From: Vigna angularis
Taxonomy: Eukaryota; Streptophyta; Magnoliopsida; Fabales; Fabaceae
Assembly (NCBI RefSeq): GCF_016808095.1
Contig: NC_068971.1
Location: 17,968,501-18,032,500, forward strand
Direction of reading: 5' to 3'
DNA: 64,000 nucleotides
The position numbers and the translations under genes were made by a program. Each line of letters starts with the position of its first letter. Positions within the stretch are counted from its first letter, which is position 1. The notes below the pieces were generated by a model, which was not told where the DNA came from, did no database searches, and saw nothing but the letters and a program-made list of their open reading frames with translations. Shown piece after piece: positions 12,268-23,693 of the stretch.

Positions 12268-12529
12268 CACATATTAAAAATCACATTAAACTTTAAATAT
12301 TATTATTCATACATAATGAAGTTGCGTTATTTTTTCTGCAGTTCAAGAATCTATTACCTATAATGGATGATACTATAAAGAAAATAAGACAAGAGTGAAC
12401 AACGTATCTACTATAACGATATAGTTAGGATCACAATAGCATTAGGGCTTTGCTTGAAAACTATCTAGGACAAGATTTTGATTATTAAAGTTTTAGTTTT
12501 GTCTTAATAGTTTTAGTTTCGATAACTTA
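11936..12529. other. AT-rich spacer with a (TA)n run
   Basis: AT-rich. A perfect TA dinucleotide run occupies 12231-12265. 12000-12060 may still be decayed transposase exon. Nothing else supported. Confidence 0.5.
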
Positions 12530-12830
12530 GGCCTTGTTCACTTGAGTGGATTTGAGGGAGAGTAATTGAGGGGATTTGAGAGGATTTGAAAATAAATTTT
12601 TTTATTGATTATTTGAGTGAATTTGGAGGTAAATGAGATTGAATTTTGAAGTAAATTTTTTTAATCTGTCACGTCAATCAAATCCTACACTAATTCTCAC
12701 AAACTTTACTTCCAAATCCATTCTTACTTACCTCTAAATTGACTCAAATAAACAACAAAAAAATTTATTTTCAAATCCTCTCAAATCCCCTCAATTATTC
12801 TCCCTCAAATCCACTCAAGTGAACAAGGCC
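12530..12830. mobile_element. Tourist-like MITE, copy 2 (301 bp)
   Basis: Terminal inverted repeats GGCCTTGTTCACTTGAGTGG and its complement are nearly perfect, and the arms pair through GGATTTGAGGGAG and CTCCCTCAAATCC. TTA is duplicated at 12527-12529 and 12831-12833. It is better preserved than copy 1 at 6457. Same PIF/Harbinger-type MITE family. Confidence 0.9.
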
Positions 12831-13859
12831 TTAATGTTAATGTGGTTACATTTTTGTATTAATGACTTTAGTTTTTATATATAATTTGTGCGGGTCAACT
12901 CTCTAAGTTATCCTGAAATATTTTCTACTTTTTAGGTTAGAGTAAATTATAAATATAAACAATTTTTTTTAAAAAAAATAGTATTTGACGTCTGTTAGTT
13001 AACAAACACCAAATTGTTACCCAATTTTAATTTAAAATGATGTCAATGTATTGGGGTAACCGTTGTTAAAAGAGGTCGGACTTTCAAACTGACCTTCTTG
13101 AATGTCTGTTTTTCAATTTGATGTCTCTATATGACGTCAAAGTTTCCTCTTACATAAAAAAATAACAAAAATCATTTTTTGTGGTAATGAATTAATATTG
13201 AAACTTAAATTAGGAGTGAACAGAAGCAACTAATGGTATTAATGAGTAATTGCATTGTATTAGCAAATTATATATGTCACATAAAAAAATTAGAATAAGG
13301 TATAAGAATTGAAAAGTCAAAATACAATAAACAATACAAGTTTAATCAATAATCTTAACTAAAAATATACGCATATTATTCTCAATAAATTATAAATTAT
13401 TCAAAAATTTGTATTACAATTCTAATATGACTCAATGCTAGTTATAGTTCACCAAATAAAAGAATAAAAACATTTCTGTTAAATTCTGCATAACTTCAGG
13501 ATTCAGCGTGCAGCTGCAGATATACAAGGCTTGGTATTCAGCCCAAAATGGCGAATGGTTTTGCGAGAGTAACAAGCTTTCTATATAGTAATTGGTTAAC
13601 AACTTTTTAGCTTAACATTTATTAATTAATGGGACAAAAGGAAAAAAAAATATTTGAACCTCAGAATACAACCAATCAACTAAATACCTCCAGGAGCTGT
13701 ATTTATCAGAAAAAACTTCCAGAAGAACATACAAGGATTTCCATTGCAAAACTTTATGTGACATGCAAGAAATAATGAGTTAACATGATTTTCTCCTTTC
13801 TCTTTCCCCCTGAGCCAAGCCTTAGTTTCCAAGTATATGCCTCCATCATTCACCTAAAA
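12831..13859. other. Spacer upstream of the laccase gene
   Basis: Contains GACGTC-bearing subterminal-like repeats at 12985-13130 (probable old CACTA material) and then AT-rich DNA that forms the distal promoter of the laccase. No gene seen. Confidence 0.5.
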
Positions 13860-13903
13860 ACCAAACAAGAAGAACCAGGAGGAAGCAATTTCAGCCTATA
13901 TAA
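13860..13903 (+). promoter_or_regulatory. Laccase core promoter: MYB (SMRE) site and TATA box
   Basis: TATATAA at 13897-13903 lies 113 bp before the laccase ATG, so transcription probably begins near 13930. ACCAAAC at 13860-13866 fits the secondary wall MYB-responsive element ACC(A/T)A(A/C)(C/T), bound in Arabidopsis by MYB46/MYB83; it lies 30 bp upstream of the TATA box. The TATA call is firm for a plant gene. The MYB site is a single short match and is an inference. Confidence 0.6.
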
Positions 13904-14015
13904 GGGTGCCTTAGAAAGTCATGCATGAATGCACTTAAGCACATAATAAGTTATAAGACAAATATAAGTTATTTAACGCAAGAGTCAGGAGCTAGGGCTG
14001 TGAAGACTGGACAAA

Positions 14016-16779
14016 ATGGACTCTTGGGTTAGAATTTTGATTTTCATTGCTTGCATTGTTCCTCCTTTGATTGACTGCAAAGTGAGGCACTACAAATTCA
14101 ATGTAAGTATGCCATTATAGTATTCTTTCCTTGCCTCGTAGGGGACATGCATGGTTTCATGTTTTTTTACAGTGCAGGAGCTTAATAACAATATAATATA
14201 TATGCTTTATTCAGCTATTAGATATGTGCATAAATTGATTCTGAGTAAATCTTAGCTAAAATTTTCACCTAAATTTCAGTCATGCATGTATAATACATAA
14301 TTGGAAGATATAGATCTAAATTAGTCTCTTGTTCCAACCACTGTAAAATTTTACTCAAGGCAAGTGGTGAAGGACTTAAACTTTACTTTGGTAATGGGTG
14401 CAGGTGGTGCTGAAGAATACCACTAGACTATGTTCAAGCAAACCCATTGTCACCGTTAATGGGAAGTTCCCAGGACCCACTCTTTATGCCAGGGAAGATG
14501 ATACAGTGCTGGTCAAAGTAAGAAACCTTGTCAACCACAATGTCACTATCCATTGGTGAGACTTCATTTTATTGCTTCAATTTAGACCCAAGAAGTACTG
14601 TGCAGAAAAAAAAAATAGAAAAAACCTTTATGGTAAATGTCGGCATGGGTTAGATACAATCAGAACAAAGAAAACACAATGATAAGATTGAAAAAAAGAA
14701 ACTATATTCAATTGGATGAAGATTTTATGTAGATACAATGTCATACACGTATGGTTCTTCATGTATAGAACCTAAAAAATGGAATAACAGAAAACCTTTA
14801 GATAATTAAGTCTAATCACCATTTATAACATATGATAGAGAGTCTCTCTAAACTTAACACTAATATACAGTCTTCTATACTATTCACTAAACTTATGATT
14901 TGAGAGTATCATCATAAAAAATATACAAATTAACTTTAGCCAATACTAAGCAAAATATTGAATGCTAACTGGAAGACTGTAACCATCTGGGCAGGCATGG
15001 TGTGAGACAAATAAGAACTGGTTGGGCTGATGGGCCTGCATATATCACACAATGCCCAATTCTTCCAGGACAATCATATGTGTACAACTTCACCCTTACA
15101 GGACAAAGAGGAACACTTCTTTGGCACGCTCATGTTAATTGGCTAAGGTCAACTCTCCATGGTGCCATAGTTATCTTGCCAAAGCTTGGTGTGCCATACC
15201 CTTTCCCCAAACCAGATAAAGAGTTGGTGGTAATATTAGGTGAAATCAAAATCTTTAGCCAGTGCCCTCCACTCATTTATATTTTCCTTCACTGATGTTG
15301 ATTAGTCCTCAACATAACCATTTAAAATTATAATTCATTATGGTGATAAACTGTAGGAGAATGGTGGAAATCTGATACCGAAGATGTTATCAATGAAGCT
15401 CTCAAGTCAGGATTAGCACCAAATGTCTCAGATGCTCACACCATTAATGGACTTCCAGGGACTGTGTCTGTGGCCAATTGTTCCACACAGGGTACATAAG
15501 TTGTGCTACTTTTCACTTCTATGATTTCTTAAGTGTATATATGGTTTTCATTTTTCCTCAAGTACTAACTACAGTTATGCTTGATTTCCCTTCTTGGTTG
15601 AATATAAAATATAAGCAGATGTGTACAAGCTTCCTGTGGAAAGTGGCAAGACCTACCTATTGAGAATCATCAACGCTGCACTCAATGAGGAGCTTTTTTT
15701 CAAAATTGCTGGCCATTTACTCACTGTGGTTGAAGTTGATGCCTCATATGTAAAACCTTTTAAGAGTGACACTCTTTTAGTGGCCCCTGGCCAAACCACC
15801 AATGCCCTTTTAACCACTGACCAAAATTCTGGTAAATACACAATTGTAGCCTCTACTTTCATGGATTCTCCAGTGGTAGCTGTGGATAATTTGACTGCTA
15901 CAGCCACTTTGCACTATACTGGAACTCTCGCCACCACTCCTACAGTTCTCATCACACCTCCTCCAAGAAATGCCACACAAGTTGCTAACAATTTCACCAA
16001 GGCTCTAAAAAGCCTTAATTCCAAGAAATACCCTGCAAATGTTCCATTAACAGTTGATCACTCACTTCTCTTCACTGTTGGATTGGGGATTAACCCTTGT
16101 CCATCTTGCAAAGCTGGAAATGGGAGTAGAGTGGTGGCTGCTGTCAATAATGTGACATTTGTGATGCCAACCACTGCATTGCTTCAAGCGCATTACTTCA
16201 ACACTCAGGGGGTGTTCACCACTGATTTCCCTGGAAACCCTCCTCAAGTTTACAACTACACAGCGACTCCGGCGGCTGCGAGTTCCCAGACCACAAATGG
16301 CACAAAGGTTTACAGGCTACCATTCAACTCGACAGTTCAGGTTGTTTTGCAGGATACTGGAGTCATTGCTCCCGAGAGCCACCCAATTCATCTTCATGGG
16401 TTCAATTTCTTTGTTGTTGGCTCAGGTGTAGGAAACTATGATCCCAAAACAGATGCAAGTAACTTTAACCTTGTAGATCCTGTTGAGAGGAACACAATCG
16501 GAGTGCCAACTGGAGGATGGGTTGCTTTCAGATTCAGAGCAGATAATCCAGGTAAAAAGTCTTGATGAATATTTGAGTATAATGATGTCAAAAGCATGCA
16601 GTGCTAATCTGTTCATATTAACTTGAACTAGTTTCATATATTTGACAGGAGTGTGGTTCTTGCACTGCCATTTCGAGGTGCATACAACATGGGGGTTAAA
16701 GATGGCATTCTTGGTGGACAATGGAAAAGGTCCTAATGAATCATTGATACCCCCACCAAATGATCTTCCAAAATGTTGA
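14016..16779 (+). CDS. Laccase (multicopper oxidase), six exons, 560 aa
   Basis: Exons 14016-14102, 14404-14555, 14995-15239, 15357-15491, 15619-16551 and 16649-16779 join in phase with GT-AG introns to 560 codons plus stop, the usual length and exon count for plant laccases. The protein has an N-terminal signal peptide (about residues 1-23), so it should be secreted to the cell wall. The four copper-ligand regions are present: [25 protein letters not shown] and [12 protein letters not shown]; the residue at the axial T1 position is Leu. The C-terminus is DLPKC, as in plant laccases. The family oxidises monolignols and other phenolics with O2, driving lignin polymerisation. Several N-x-S/T sites are present. 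Regulation: an upstream MYB-type site and a miR397 target in exon 5. I cannot assign an Arabidopsis-style number from memory; it resembles the lignin-type group. Confidence 0.96.
15668..15688 (+). promoter_or_regulatory. miR397 target site in laccase mRNA
   Basis: This 21-nt stretch, encoding INAALNE in exon 5, is fully complementary by eye to the canonical miR397a sequence as I recall it (5' end UCAUUGAGUG). miR397 cleaves laccase mRNAs in Arabidopsis, rice and poplar and lowers lignin. Perfect pairing predicts cleavage opposite miRNA bases 10-11, near 15678/15679. Confidence 0.88.
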
Positions 16780-17070
16780 GACTTTCGGCCATCAATAGAA
16801 TAGCACAGAAACAAGAGAAGGCCTTCCTATGCAGAAAGAAGCTTTGGAAGGATACAGAGAAGCCAGGCAAAGGAAGACAATGAAAAGGGAGGGTGGTTTT
16901 TTAATAAGATGTTGTCCCAATTGCTTTTTGAGTTAATGGGACCGTTTCTTCACACTCGTTCTGTAAATTGGAGCCAGCATTTTGGTTTTCTTTGCACATA
17001 CACTTTTTTTCTTTATTTTTTCTTAAAGCTCTGCAGATCTTATGTATTGCATACTTCGTTTACTGATTGA

Positions 17071-17076
17071 AATAAA
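17071..17076 (+). terminator. Laccase poly(A) signal
   Basis: AATAAA about 290 bp after the stop codon, following a T-rich stretch (17000-17030). It is the best-placed polyadenylation signal for the laccase transcript; plant signals are loose, so the exact site is uncertain. Confidence 0.5.
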
Positions 17077-18669
17077 AGAATTACGCATTTCATTCATTGT
17101 AGGGTTCGTTAGCATCTCTGAATTGTTACCTTTAAGTTGATATAAAAACTCAAACTGATAGATTGTGGCAGAACAAATTCAAATGTTATAGACTAACTTC
17201 ATTAATTTTATTAGTTTAGTGAGTGTAATATTGGGATGTAGCTTAGTCAATACTATACATCCCTAAAGTTCTATGATAATAAAATGGTTCAGTAAAATCT
17301 TAATTAAAGATTTCATCAGCGTTGGATTGTTAAGAATGGTTGAAAATAGTTCTAAGTGTAAAAATAAATCAGGTGAGTCATGTTAAGGAAAACAATAATA
17401 ATACTTTGACACTCAAATGACAGTTCCAATAATTTGAATATTCATTAAGGTAAATTTGAAAAAAAAAAGGAAAAGTGTTTTGAAATGTTATGAGTTGGTT
17501 TTTTTTGCATAAAAATCCCTAATCTCTGTCCAGTATACCAGTGTTCTCATGTGTGTCCAATATTTGTTTCTCTCTCGTGCTCCAATTGTAAATGTGAAAG
17601 CAGCGACTTCAGTCTCCTTTGTCATCCCTCATTGAGGCGAAAGCCATCGAAGTCAAGTTCCAGGCTTAACATTGTGAGTTGTTTTGAATCCGTTTTCTTC
17701 TCTCACAATATATTATTTATTTTCGTTTAGGGTTTTTGCAGATTGTGTTTCTTGGTTGGATTGTGGGTGTTGTGTTGGGTTGCGCATGCTGGGTTTTGGT
17801 TTTTTGATTGAGTGTGCTAGTAATTTTTTTTTTAATTGTGGGTTTTGTAATTTTTGCTAGATTGTGTCTCTCTTTTTGTGGTTTTTTCTTGTTGACTTTG
17901 TTAGGGAATTTTGCACTCCATTTTCCAATTTTGTGTCATCTGTCCTACTTCACTTCATAAAAAGTAATGAGATTGAATATAAATGTTGATGATTGTTATG
18001 AAATGAGAGTGTATAGAATGTGTTTGATGAAATGTTTAGGTGAGATAAGAATGGTTTACAAACCCATATTAAGACTTATAATCCATGAATTTTCTTCTTG
18101 TGCAGTAATGCTTTTAGCTTGTAAAAGCCGCATGCCTTCCGTAAGTATAGAGTTCTTAATGTTACTTGGTTCTACCATATAACTTTCTCTCTTGATCACG
18201 TTCCAAAGTGTCAAGCCTTGTCTTGGTCTAATTTAATTCTGAAATCTATTTTTTCAACATAGAATGAGCCATGATTAATCTATTTGTCGTTGAGTTAATG
18301 TTTAAACATGAGAAATGGAAGACACAAAGTTTTAATAAGAATAAAATAAAATAAGGCTTAGATATTAAGTAAGTAATACCTCTTTAAAATTGAAAGCATG
18401 TGGTGCATATTAAGGAGATCAGTAAATAACTTGATGTTTGAATTAAAATGATTAAATGGTTTACTAAATTGTTGGAGTAAATAGATGTTAGACAAATTTG
18501 GAATTTAAGCTATCAAATTTGGTATGAATCACATTATGTTTTTGGTATGGTTCATATGATGTGTGTACCATGACACTAAGTTTGTAAATGAATGGTGATT
18601 GGTTAATAAAACATAATGGCAATGTCTTGATTGTGTTAGAATGATGTGAGTAAAAGAGCTTTAGTAAGT
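17077..18669. other. Spacer with gene-5'-like sequence, interrupted by E1
   Basis: From about 17560 the sequence looks like a plant 5' untranslated region: pyrimidine-rich (TCTCTCTCGTGCTCC), then CATTGTGAGTTG that could be a first donor, then a T-rich intron-like stretch. No start codon with a recognisable protein follows before the LTR of E1 at 18670. It could be the first exon of a gene cut by the E1 insertion. I see no coding proof. Confidence 0.3.
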
Positions 18670-19973
18670 TGATGGACAAATTTATGAGCACCAAAATATG
18701 ATGTCACAAACTTGTTTTTCAATCGGCAAGTATGACCGAATCGTTCAAGTAATAAACTTGGTAAGACCAAGTATCGTTCTTCCCAAAGGACTCACGGCCT
18801 AGTTTAGTTATGTGATTTCTTGATTAGCTAAGACTTAAAGACGAAATATTTGAAGTTTAATATGCAAGACAGAAAATAAACATGTATGCATGAAGTTTTG
18901 ATCAATGGCTAAAACAAAAGACACACACTTTCAATGGAATATATTAATGAATATGTTGTTGGGGGTCAATTTCATCTTATCCACTCTCATATATTTTAGG
19001 AATTCAACATTCAAATCATCATTGTTAATGCCACTCTCTAAAGTACCTTTCTAGAAGGCTTCTCCCCAATCACGAGTTCATACAATTCCTAGCATTCCTA
19101 ATGATCAGTTCATAAGTGCAGGAGCTTAACGACAACCAATATCATATTGGGAGAAATTCCCCGGATCTAGACTTCCCCGTACGTTCCCGTATCGACAAAA
19201 CCAATAATCATGCATCGAATGAGTTAAACAATGCAAGCATTAAGCAAAGAGGAAAAACCCTAACTAATGATGAAAGAAAGCATAAATCTTAATTAAAAGA
19301 TGTAACAAACAGATTCCATATATGAGAGCTTCATAAGATTACATTGATTCCCCAACAAACATACAAGGTTTAGTTCACCATATTCATGGTGAACCTAGAT
19401 GAATTACAATGAAAGAATGAAAGAATAAACCCTAAAAAGGTGAAGAGGTAGCCTGAGCATCCAAGATCCTCCTTCAAAGGGGTGGAAGAGAGAGTGTTTG
19501 CCTCGTTTCTGCCAAAGATGCCTAACCCTAGGAAACCCTAAAGCTTATATATCATTCGTAAATTACAAAAAGTCAAGTCCAAGCCCATTAAAGTGCCGCT
19601 CAGCGGTAAAATACCGCTCAGCGGTGAGTGCGTGACTTTGTTTTCTCCCCTCAGCGGCCATTTCACCCCTCAGCGGAGCCAGCGTGATTGCCTGAGTGCC
19701 GCTCAACGGTAAATTGCCGCTGAGCGGCAGTTGCGGCTTCTCTTTTTGCACTTTTTGATGTCTTATCTGATTTCATCTCTCTCCTTCTTCACTTCTTTCA
19801 CCAAATTCACCTTAAAACCTGCACAAAAACACTGAAATCAAGCATAAACCTGTCCAGCTCTCTTATTTCTGAAAATATTGGTAAAAGCATGATTTCAAGC
19901 TAGTTTCTAAGTGTAAAGGTTGCTTTTAGTGTCAATTTTAAGCATGAAAATAACAATTTTTCAACTGTTATCA
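18670..19973 (-). repeat. E1 3' LTR
   Basis: On the minus strand it starts TGATAACAGTTG... (here TGATAACAATTG is the decayed form at 19973) and ends TCCATCA. A TATA box lies at 19543-19551 and a cluster of CCGCTNAGCGG palindromes at 19592-19735. The adjacent 19974-19990 (CAACCCCAAACTTAGAA on plus) is the polypurine tract read on minus. Confidence 0.9.
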
Positions 19974-21218
19974 CAACCCCAAACTTAGAACTTTGCTTGT
20001 CCTCAAGCAAACAAGATGTAACTCCATCTTCCACCAATTCATATGATGATTCACTCATTCTAAAATCTTCTTTTCAATGATAAGTAAAAACTTCAATCAA
20101 ACTTATGACCAAGAGTTCAATCAAGATGTGCACATGCTTTAGTGTTCACAAAGTCATTTAAATTCCAACAAATGCTATTTTTCATGAATGATCAATCAAT
20201 TAAGCATGGATGTTCATGTGCTAATGGAGTATTTCCTCACTAGATAAAGTGTTTCACTCAACACACAAGTGTATAAAAGGTAATCACTCATTCACTCTAC
20301 TATCACAATGTTACATGAATCAACTTTGCCTTTCATTTTACCACAATCAAAAACATTCACAAGCATGCATATCACAAGGACTTTTCAATGGCTTATAATG
20401 TGGCTTGGCTAACAAGAAAATTGGTTTTTCTGGATCACAAAATCCTTGAGTTAAGAGAGTCATAACAACACAATTATTCTTATTCTTCCCAACTTGCCTT
20501 TGCATTTGCATTGAGCTTTGCTTCTCTTTTTTTTTTCTTTTCTTTTTTCTTTTTTCTTTGCATATTCTTACTTTTTTAGCTCTTAGCTCAATGCTTTTCC
20601 TTTTTCATGTTTTCCCAACAACCCCAAACTTGAACATTTAACAATACCACACAAGATCTTCTACTTAACTCAAGGTAAAGATTTTCAATCAAGGGTTTTC
20701 AGTGTATGTTCAAGGCTAAGGGTTCAAAGGATAGAACACAAAGTGTTCTCTTTTAGTGGGCTAACTTTATGAATTTGGCCAATAAAAGGGTTCCAACAAA
20801 CCGCCTTGATCACATGAAGCAAAACAAGCAATTGATTCAATCATAGAAAACCTGAGCAAAGTCATTCATGCTTTCAAAGTAATAGCATTCAATCATACCA
20901 AAAACTCTGGAGCTCAAAACCTCACATATAAGCTCATTCACATTTGACATACACATCCTGCTTAATTTCACAATCATAATCATGATATCCTGCATTTGTT
21001 CACAAAGCTTGTGAATCACCTGTATAAGCATTTTAATGTGCACATCTATCTCAACATCAATCAATCACTAATCATCATCAAGCATTACTTATCACACAAT
21101 CACAGTTAATAGCAAACCATCATAACAAACCAGGTTTCCAATAGAGTACATCAAACCCTAATCTAAAACAAATAATAAATAAGTTTAGAAAACTTAAACC
21201 ACAAACGCATAATCATAT

Positions 21219-21244
21219 GATAGCATTCATCAGTAAATGCTATC
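21219..21244 (-). other. Solitary covarying hairpin just after the E1 ORF stop
   Basis: GATAGCATT (21219-21227), loop CATCAGTA (21228-21235), AATGCTATC (21236-21244): a perfect 9-bp stem with the same loop as the hairpin cassette, but with a different closing pair. It lies 12 bp beyond the ORF stop codon on the minus strand. Confidence 0.8.
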
Positions 21245-21255
21245 TCAGCTCATCA

Positions 21256-22515
21256 TCAGTCTGAGCTGTCCTCTGTATCTTCTTCTTCCTCCTCATCTTC
21301 ATCATCTTCAAATGCATCCTCCTCATCAGCTTCATCTTCTTCCATATCTCTAGCTGAAGCTTCAGCTGCTCCAGCTCCTCCTCCATGCACTGGTTCTTCT
21401 GGCCAAGCTACTACATTATGGAATTCATCCATAGTCCACCTGTGGGCTGGAGGTGTATCATACATCCCCACTATCATCTCAGCAGTGACCACCTGCCCTC
21501 TGTGAATGGACTGCAACTGAGCACCTATAAGAGACATATACATGTCCCTCATCTGGAATGGTTCTGCTTCATGTGTCTCAGCAGATGTCTGGCTCTGTGC
21601 TGGCCCTCTCTCTCTGCGAGCACGGCGTGGTGGAACTGGCTGAGCAGCATCCTCACCTCCACAGTACTGTCTGTAATAGGCCTCATCAATAGCTTTTCTT
21701 GGCCTCTCAAATGGTGGAACAGAAGTATCCACCCCAGCTAGCTTGCAAAGGTGAGTAATCAAAGAAGGATGTCCTAGTGGTGCTTTGTTGTTTGAGGTGT
21801 TAGCACATACACTAATTTCATCAGCTATCACCTGCCCAATATTAACATTTAAATTTCTGATAGCACAGTAGATGAATAGTGCCCTGCTGAGAGTAATATC
21901 TGACACATGTGAACATGGCTGAATGTTGGCATGAGAAAATGCCATCCAATACTTTGCAAGAGGAGTCAAATCCGTCCTCCTAATGTTAACCACTGAGCCA
22001 GATCTATTTCTTTGGAAGTGTCCTCCAGGTATACACAACACTCTCTCCACATCCTCATAATCAGCACCTTCCTCCATGCAAAGAGCAAACTGGCATTGCT
22101 CACCAGCCCACACAGTATCCAGGAAGTTGTTGATAGAATCAGGATCATACCTGATAGCATGGCCTCTGACATAGCCCAAATAATTCTCAGCTGGATAATC
22201 ACCAATCTTCTTTGCATTGGTGTAAAATTCCTTTACTACAGCTATGTTGGCAGGTGCAGGATAAGTGGCTAGCTTTCCCCAATCATTCCCTAACACTTGC
22301 TCTCCAAATTGAGGAGCAAAGTTAGGTATCATTCCAACCTTTCTCTCCATCAGAAGTCTCCTGTCCTGAACCACCCTAAAGTGCTTCTCATGTTTCCTAG
22401 AGAGGAACCTGCTAGATTGGGGTTGCTCTGGTTCCTTTTCCTTTCTCTTGGTTGCCATGGTTTTCAATCTCTTTCCTGAAGAGGATGCCATTCCTACATA
22501 TAAATACACAACCAT
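21256..22515 (-). CDS. Retroelement ORF, plant transposon protein domain (env-like position), 419 aa
   Basis: An intact frame between the hairpin cassette and the 3' LTR, the place where Athila/Calypso elements carry their third ORF. The start at 22515 is used because it is the longest; an equally good Met-Ala start lies nine codons on. Residues about 45-190 (RRLLMERKVGMIPNF, VKEFYTNAKK, YVRGHAIRYD, GEQCQFALCMEE) resemble the widespread putative plant transposon protein domain (Pfam Transposase_32-like; my recollection). No transmembrane segment or signal peptide is evident, so it does not look like an envelope protein. The last ~35 residues are almost all Asp/Glu. Function unknown. It stays open while gag in the same element is broken, which is odd. 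A related fragment lies at 26133-26434. Confidence 0.75.
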   Translation of the reverse strand: MVVYLYVGMASSSGKRLKTMATKRKEKEPEQPQSSRFLSRKHEKHFRVVQDRRLLMERKVGMIPNFAPQFGEQVLGNDWGKLATYPAPANIAVVKEFYTNAKKIGDYPAENYLGYVRGHAIRYDPDSINNFLDTVWAGEQCQFALCMEEGADYEDVERVLCIPGGHFQRNRSGSVVNIRRTDLTPLAKYWMAFSHANIQPCSHVSDITLSRALFIYCAIRNLNVNIGQVIADEISVCANTSNNKAPLGHPSLITHLCKLAGVDTSVPPFERPRKAIDEAYYRQYCGGEDAAQPVPPRRARRERGPAQSQTSAETHEAEPFQMRDMYMSLIGAQLQSIHRGQVVTAEMIVGMYDTPPAHRWTMDEFHNVVAWPEEPVHGGGAGAAEASARDMEEDEADEEDAFEDDEDEEEEEDTEDSSD

Positions 22516-23364
22516 AGAACATGATGTTAATCATTAGTAAAACATAGAACACAACTCCTTTCGATGATAAACCACCGCTGAGGGCCAGAATTTCCCCTCA
22601 GCGCCACCAGTGCCATAGTCCAAATCACAAAAAACCAAAAATACCAAATCTGGCAGAGTGCCGCTCAGCGGTAGTTTTACCCCTCAGCGGTAACTCTGCA
22701 GATTTTTGAAAATCTTGTTTTAAAACTTTCCTAACTCCACCCAAATGCAATTTTCAGTTTTCCAGTTCATAATCATGCAGTTTAATCGGTTCAAACATCA
22801 ACTATATCATCAAATCATGCATAGAAATCAAAACCCCTAAATATTCATGCTTTGACAATCATATTCAAATTCAAGAACCCTAGAATGAACAAAATGCTTT
22901 TTACTTACTTGGGTGGAGATACTAGATGCAATGAGAATGCTTCCAAGCTAGAATGCTCTCTTCCAACCCCAAACTTTGATGGCACACTAGTGAAAAAGTG
23001 AGTGGAAGAGATATTTTCTTAAGAGGAAAGAGTGAAAAGATGTGGAAAACCTAGGAGAAGGTGTGTGGAAGTGTTTGTGCAGAGAAAAGCCTGGAAAGAA
23101 ACCCTAAAATGTAGCTTGGGGTATAAAAATACCCTAATGGGCTCGGGTCCCGCTAAGGGGAACTAAAGCCCATTCTGCGCGAGTACCGCTCAGCGGTAAG
23201 TTACCGCTCAGCGGCACTTTCGTGATGTGCTCTTCTCCTTCTTTTCTTAACCTACGTGCCTCCTAACATGTTCCTCATTGGTTCCCTGCAATTCAATGTT
23301 TGAAAATGCTTATGCAAACCCTATTATGCAACTAAAACAAACAAAAAGAAACATTCAATCAACT

Positions 23365-23412
23365 GGGTTGCCTCCCAGGTAGCGCTTGTTTAACGTCACG
23401 AGCCTGACCCAA
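23365..23412 (-). other. Module B (structured element) of E1
   Basis: Read on minus: GTCA-GGCTCG-TGAC hairpin, GTTAAACAAGCGCT, then CTGGG-AGGCAA-CCCAG hairpin. Nearly the same sequence occurs at 62985-63032 in E5 and at 30647-30700 in E2. Confidence 0.8.
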
Positions 23413-23420
23413 AATCCACC

Positions 23421-23561
23421 AACACCCATCAGTAGGTGTAACAAACTTACCAACACCTATCAGTAGGTGCAAAATTTTCTTACCAACACCCATCAGTAGG
23501 TGTTACAAACTGAGTATCCTTCAGTAGATACTTAACCACCTAGCATCCTTCAGTAGATGCT
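23421..23561 (-). repeat. Hairpin array of E1 (five units)
   Basis: Five units at 23421, 23452, 23485, 23513 and 23542. Each has a 6-nt arm, an 8-nt loop CATCAGTA, TATCAGTA or CTTCAGTA (plus strand), and a complementary arm. Stem arms change together: AACACC/GGTGTT at 23485, AGTATC/GATACT at 23513, AGCATC/GATGCT at 23542. The units at 23421 and 23452 keep 5 and 4 pairs. Confidence 0.85.
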
Positions 23562-23642
23562 ATATCCAACAAAATATTTACAAAAATAATGTCCACAGAT
23601 TAAAAGTTACAAAACCAAAATCAAAATCAAAAGTTTTTAAAT

Positions 23643-23693
23643 CACTGGGTTGCCTCCCAGCAAGCGCTCTTTTAACGTCATTAGCTTGACCCA
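23643..23693 (-). other. Module A (structured element) of E1
   Basis: Read on minus: GTCAAGCTAATGACG, TTAAAAGAGCGCTTG, then CTGGG-AGGCAA-CCCAG hairpin. It lies inside and just after the end of the gag-derived frame, exactly where protease/pol would be expected to start. Confidence 0.8.

Noticed and set aside
15653..16247. Antisense open frames within the laccase
   Set aside because: Shadow frames of exon 5; no independent support.
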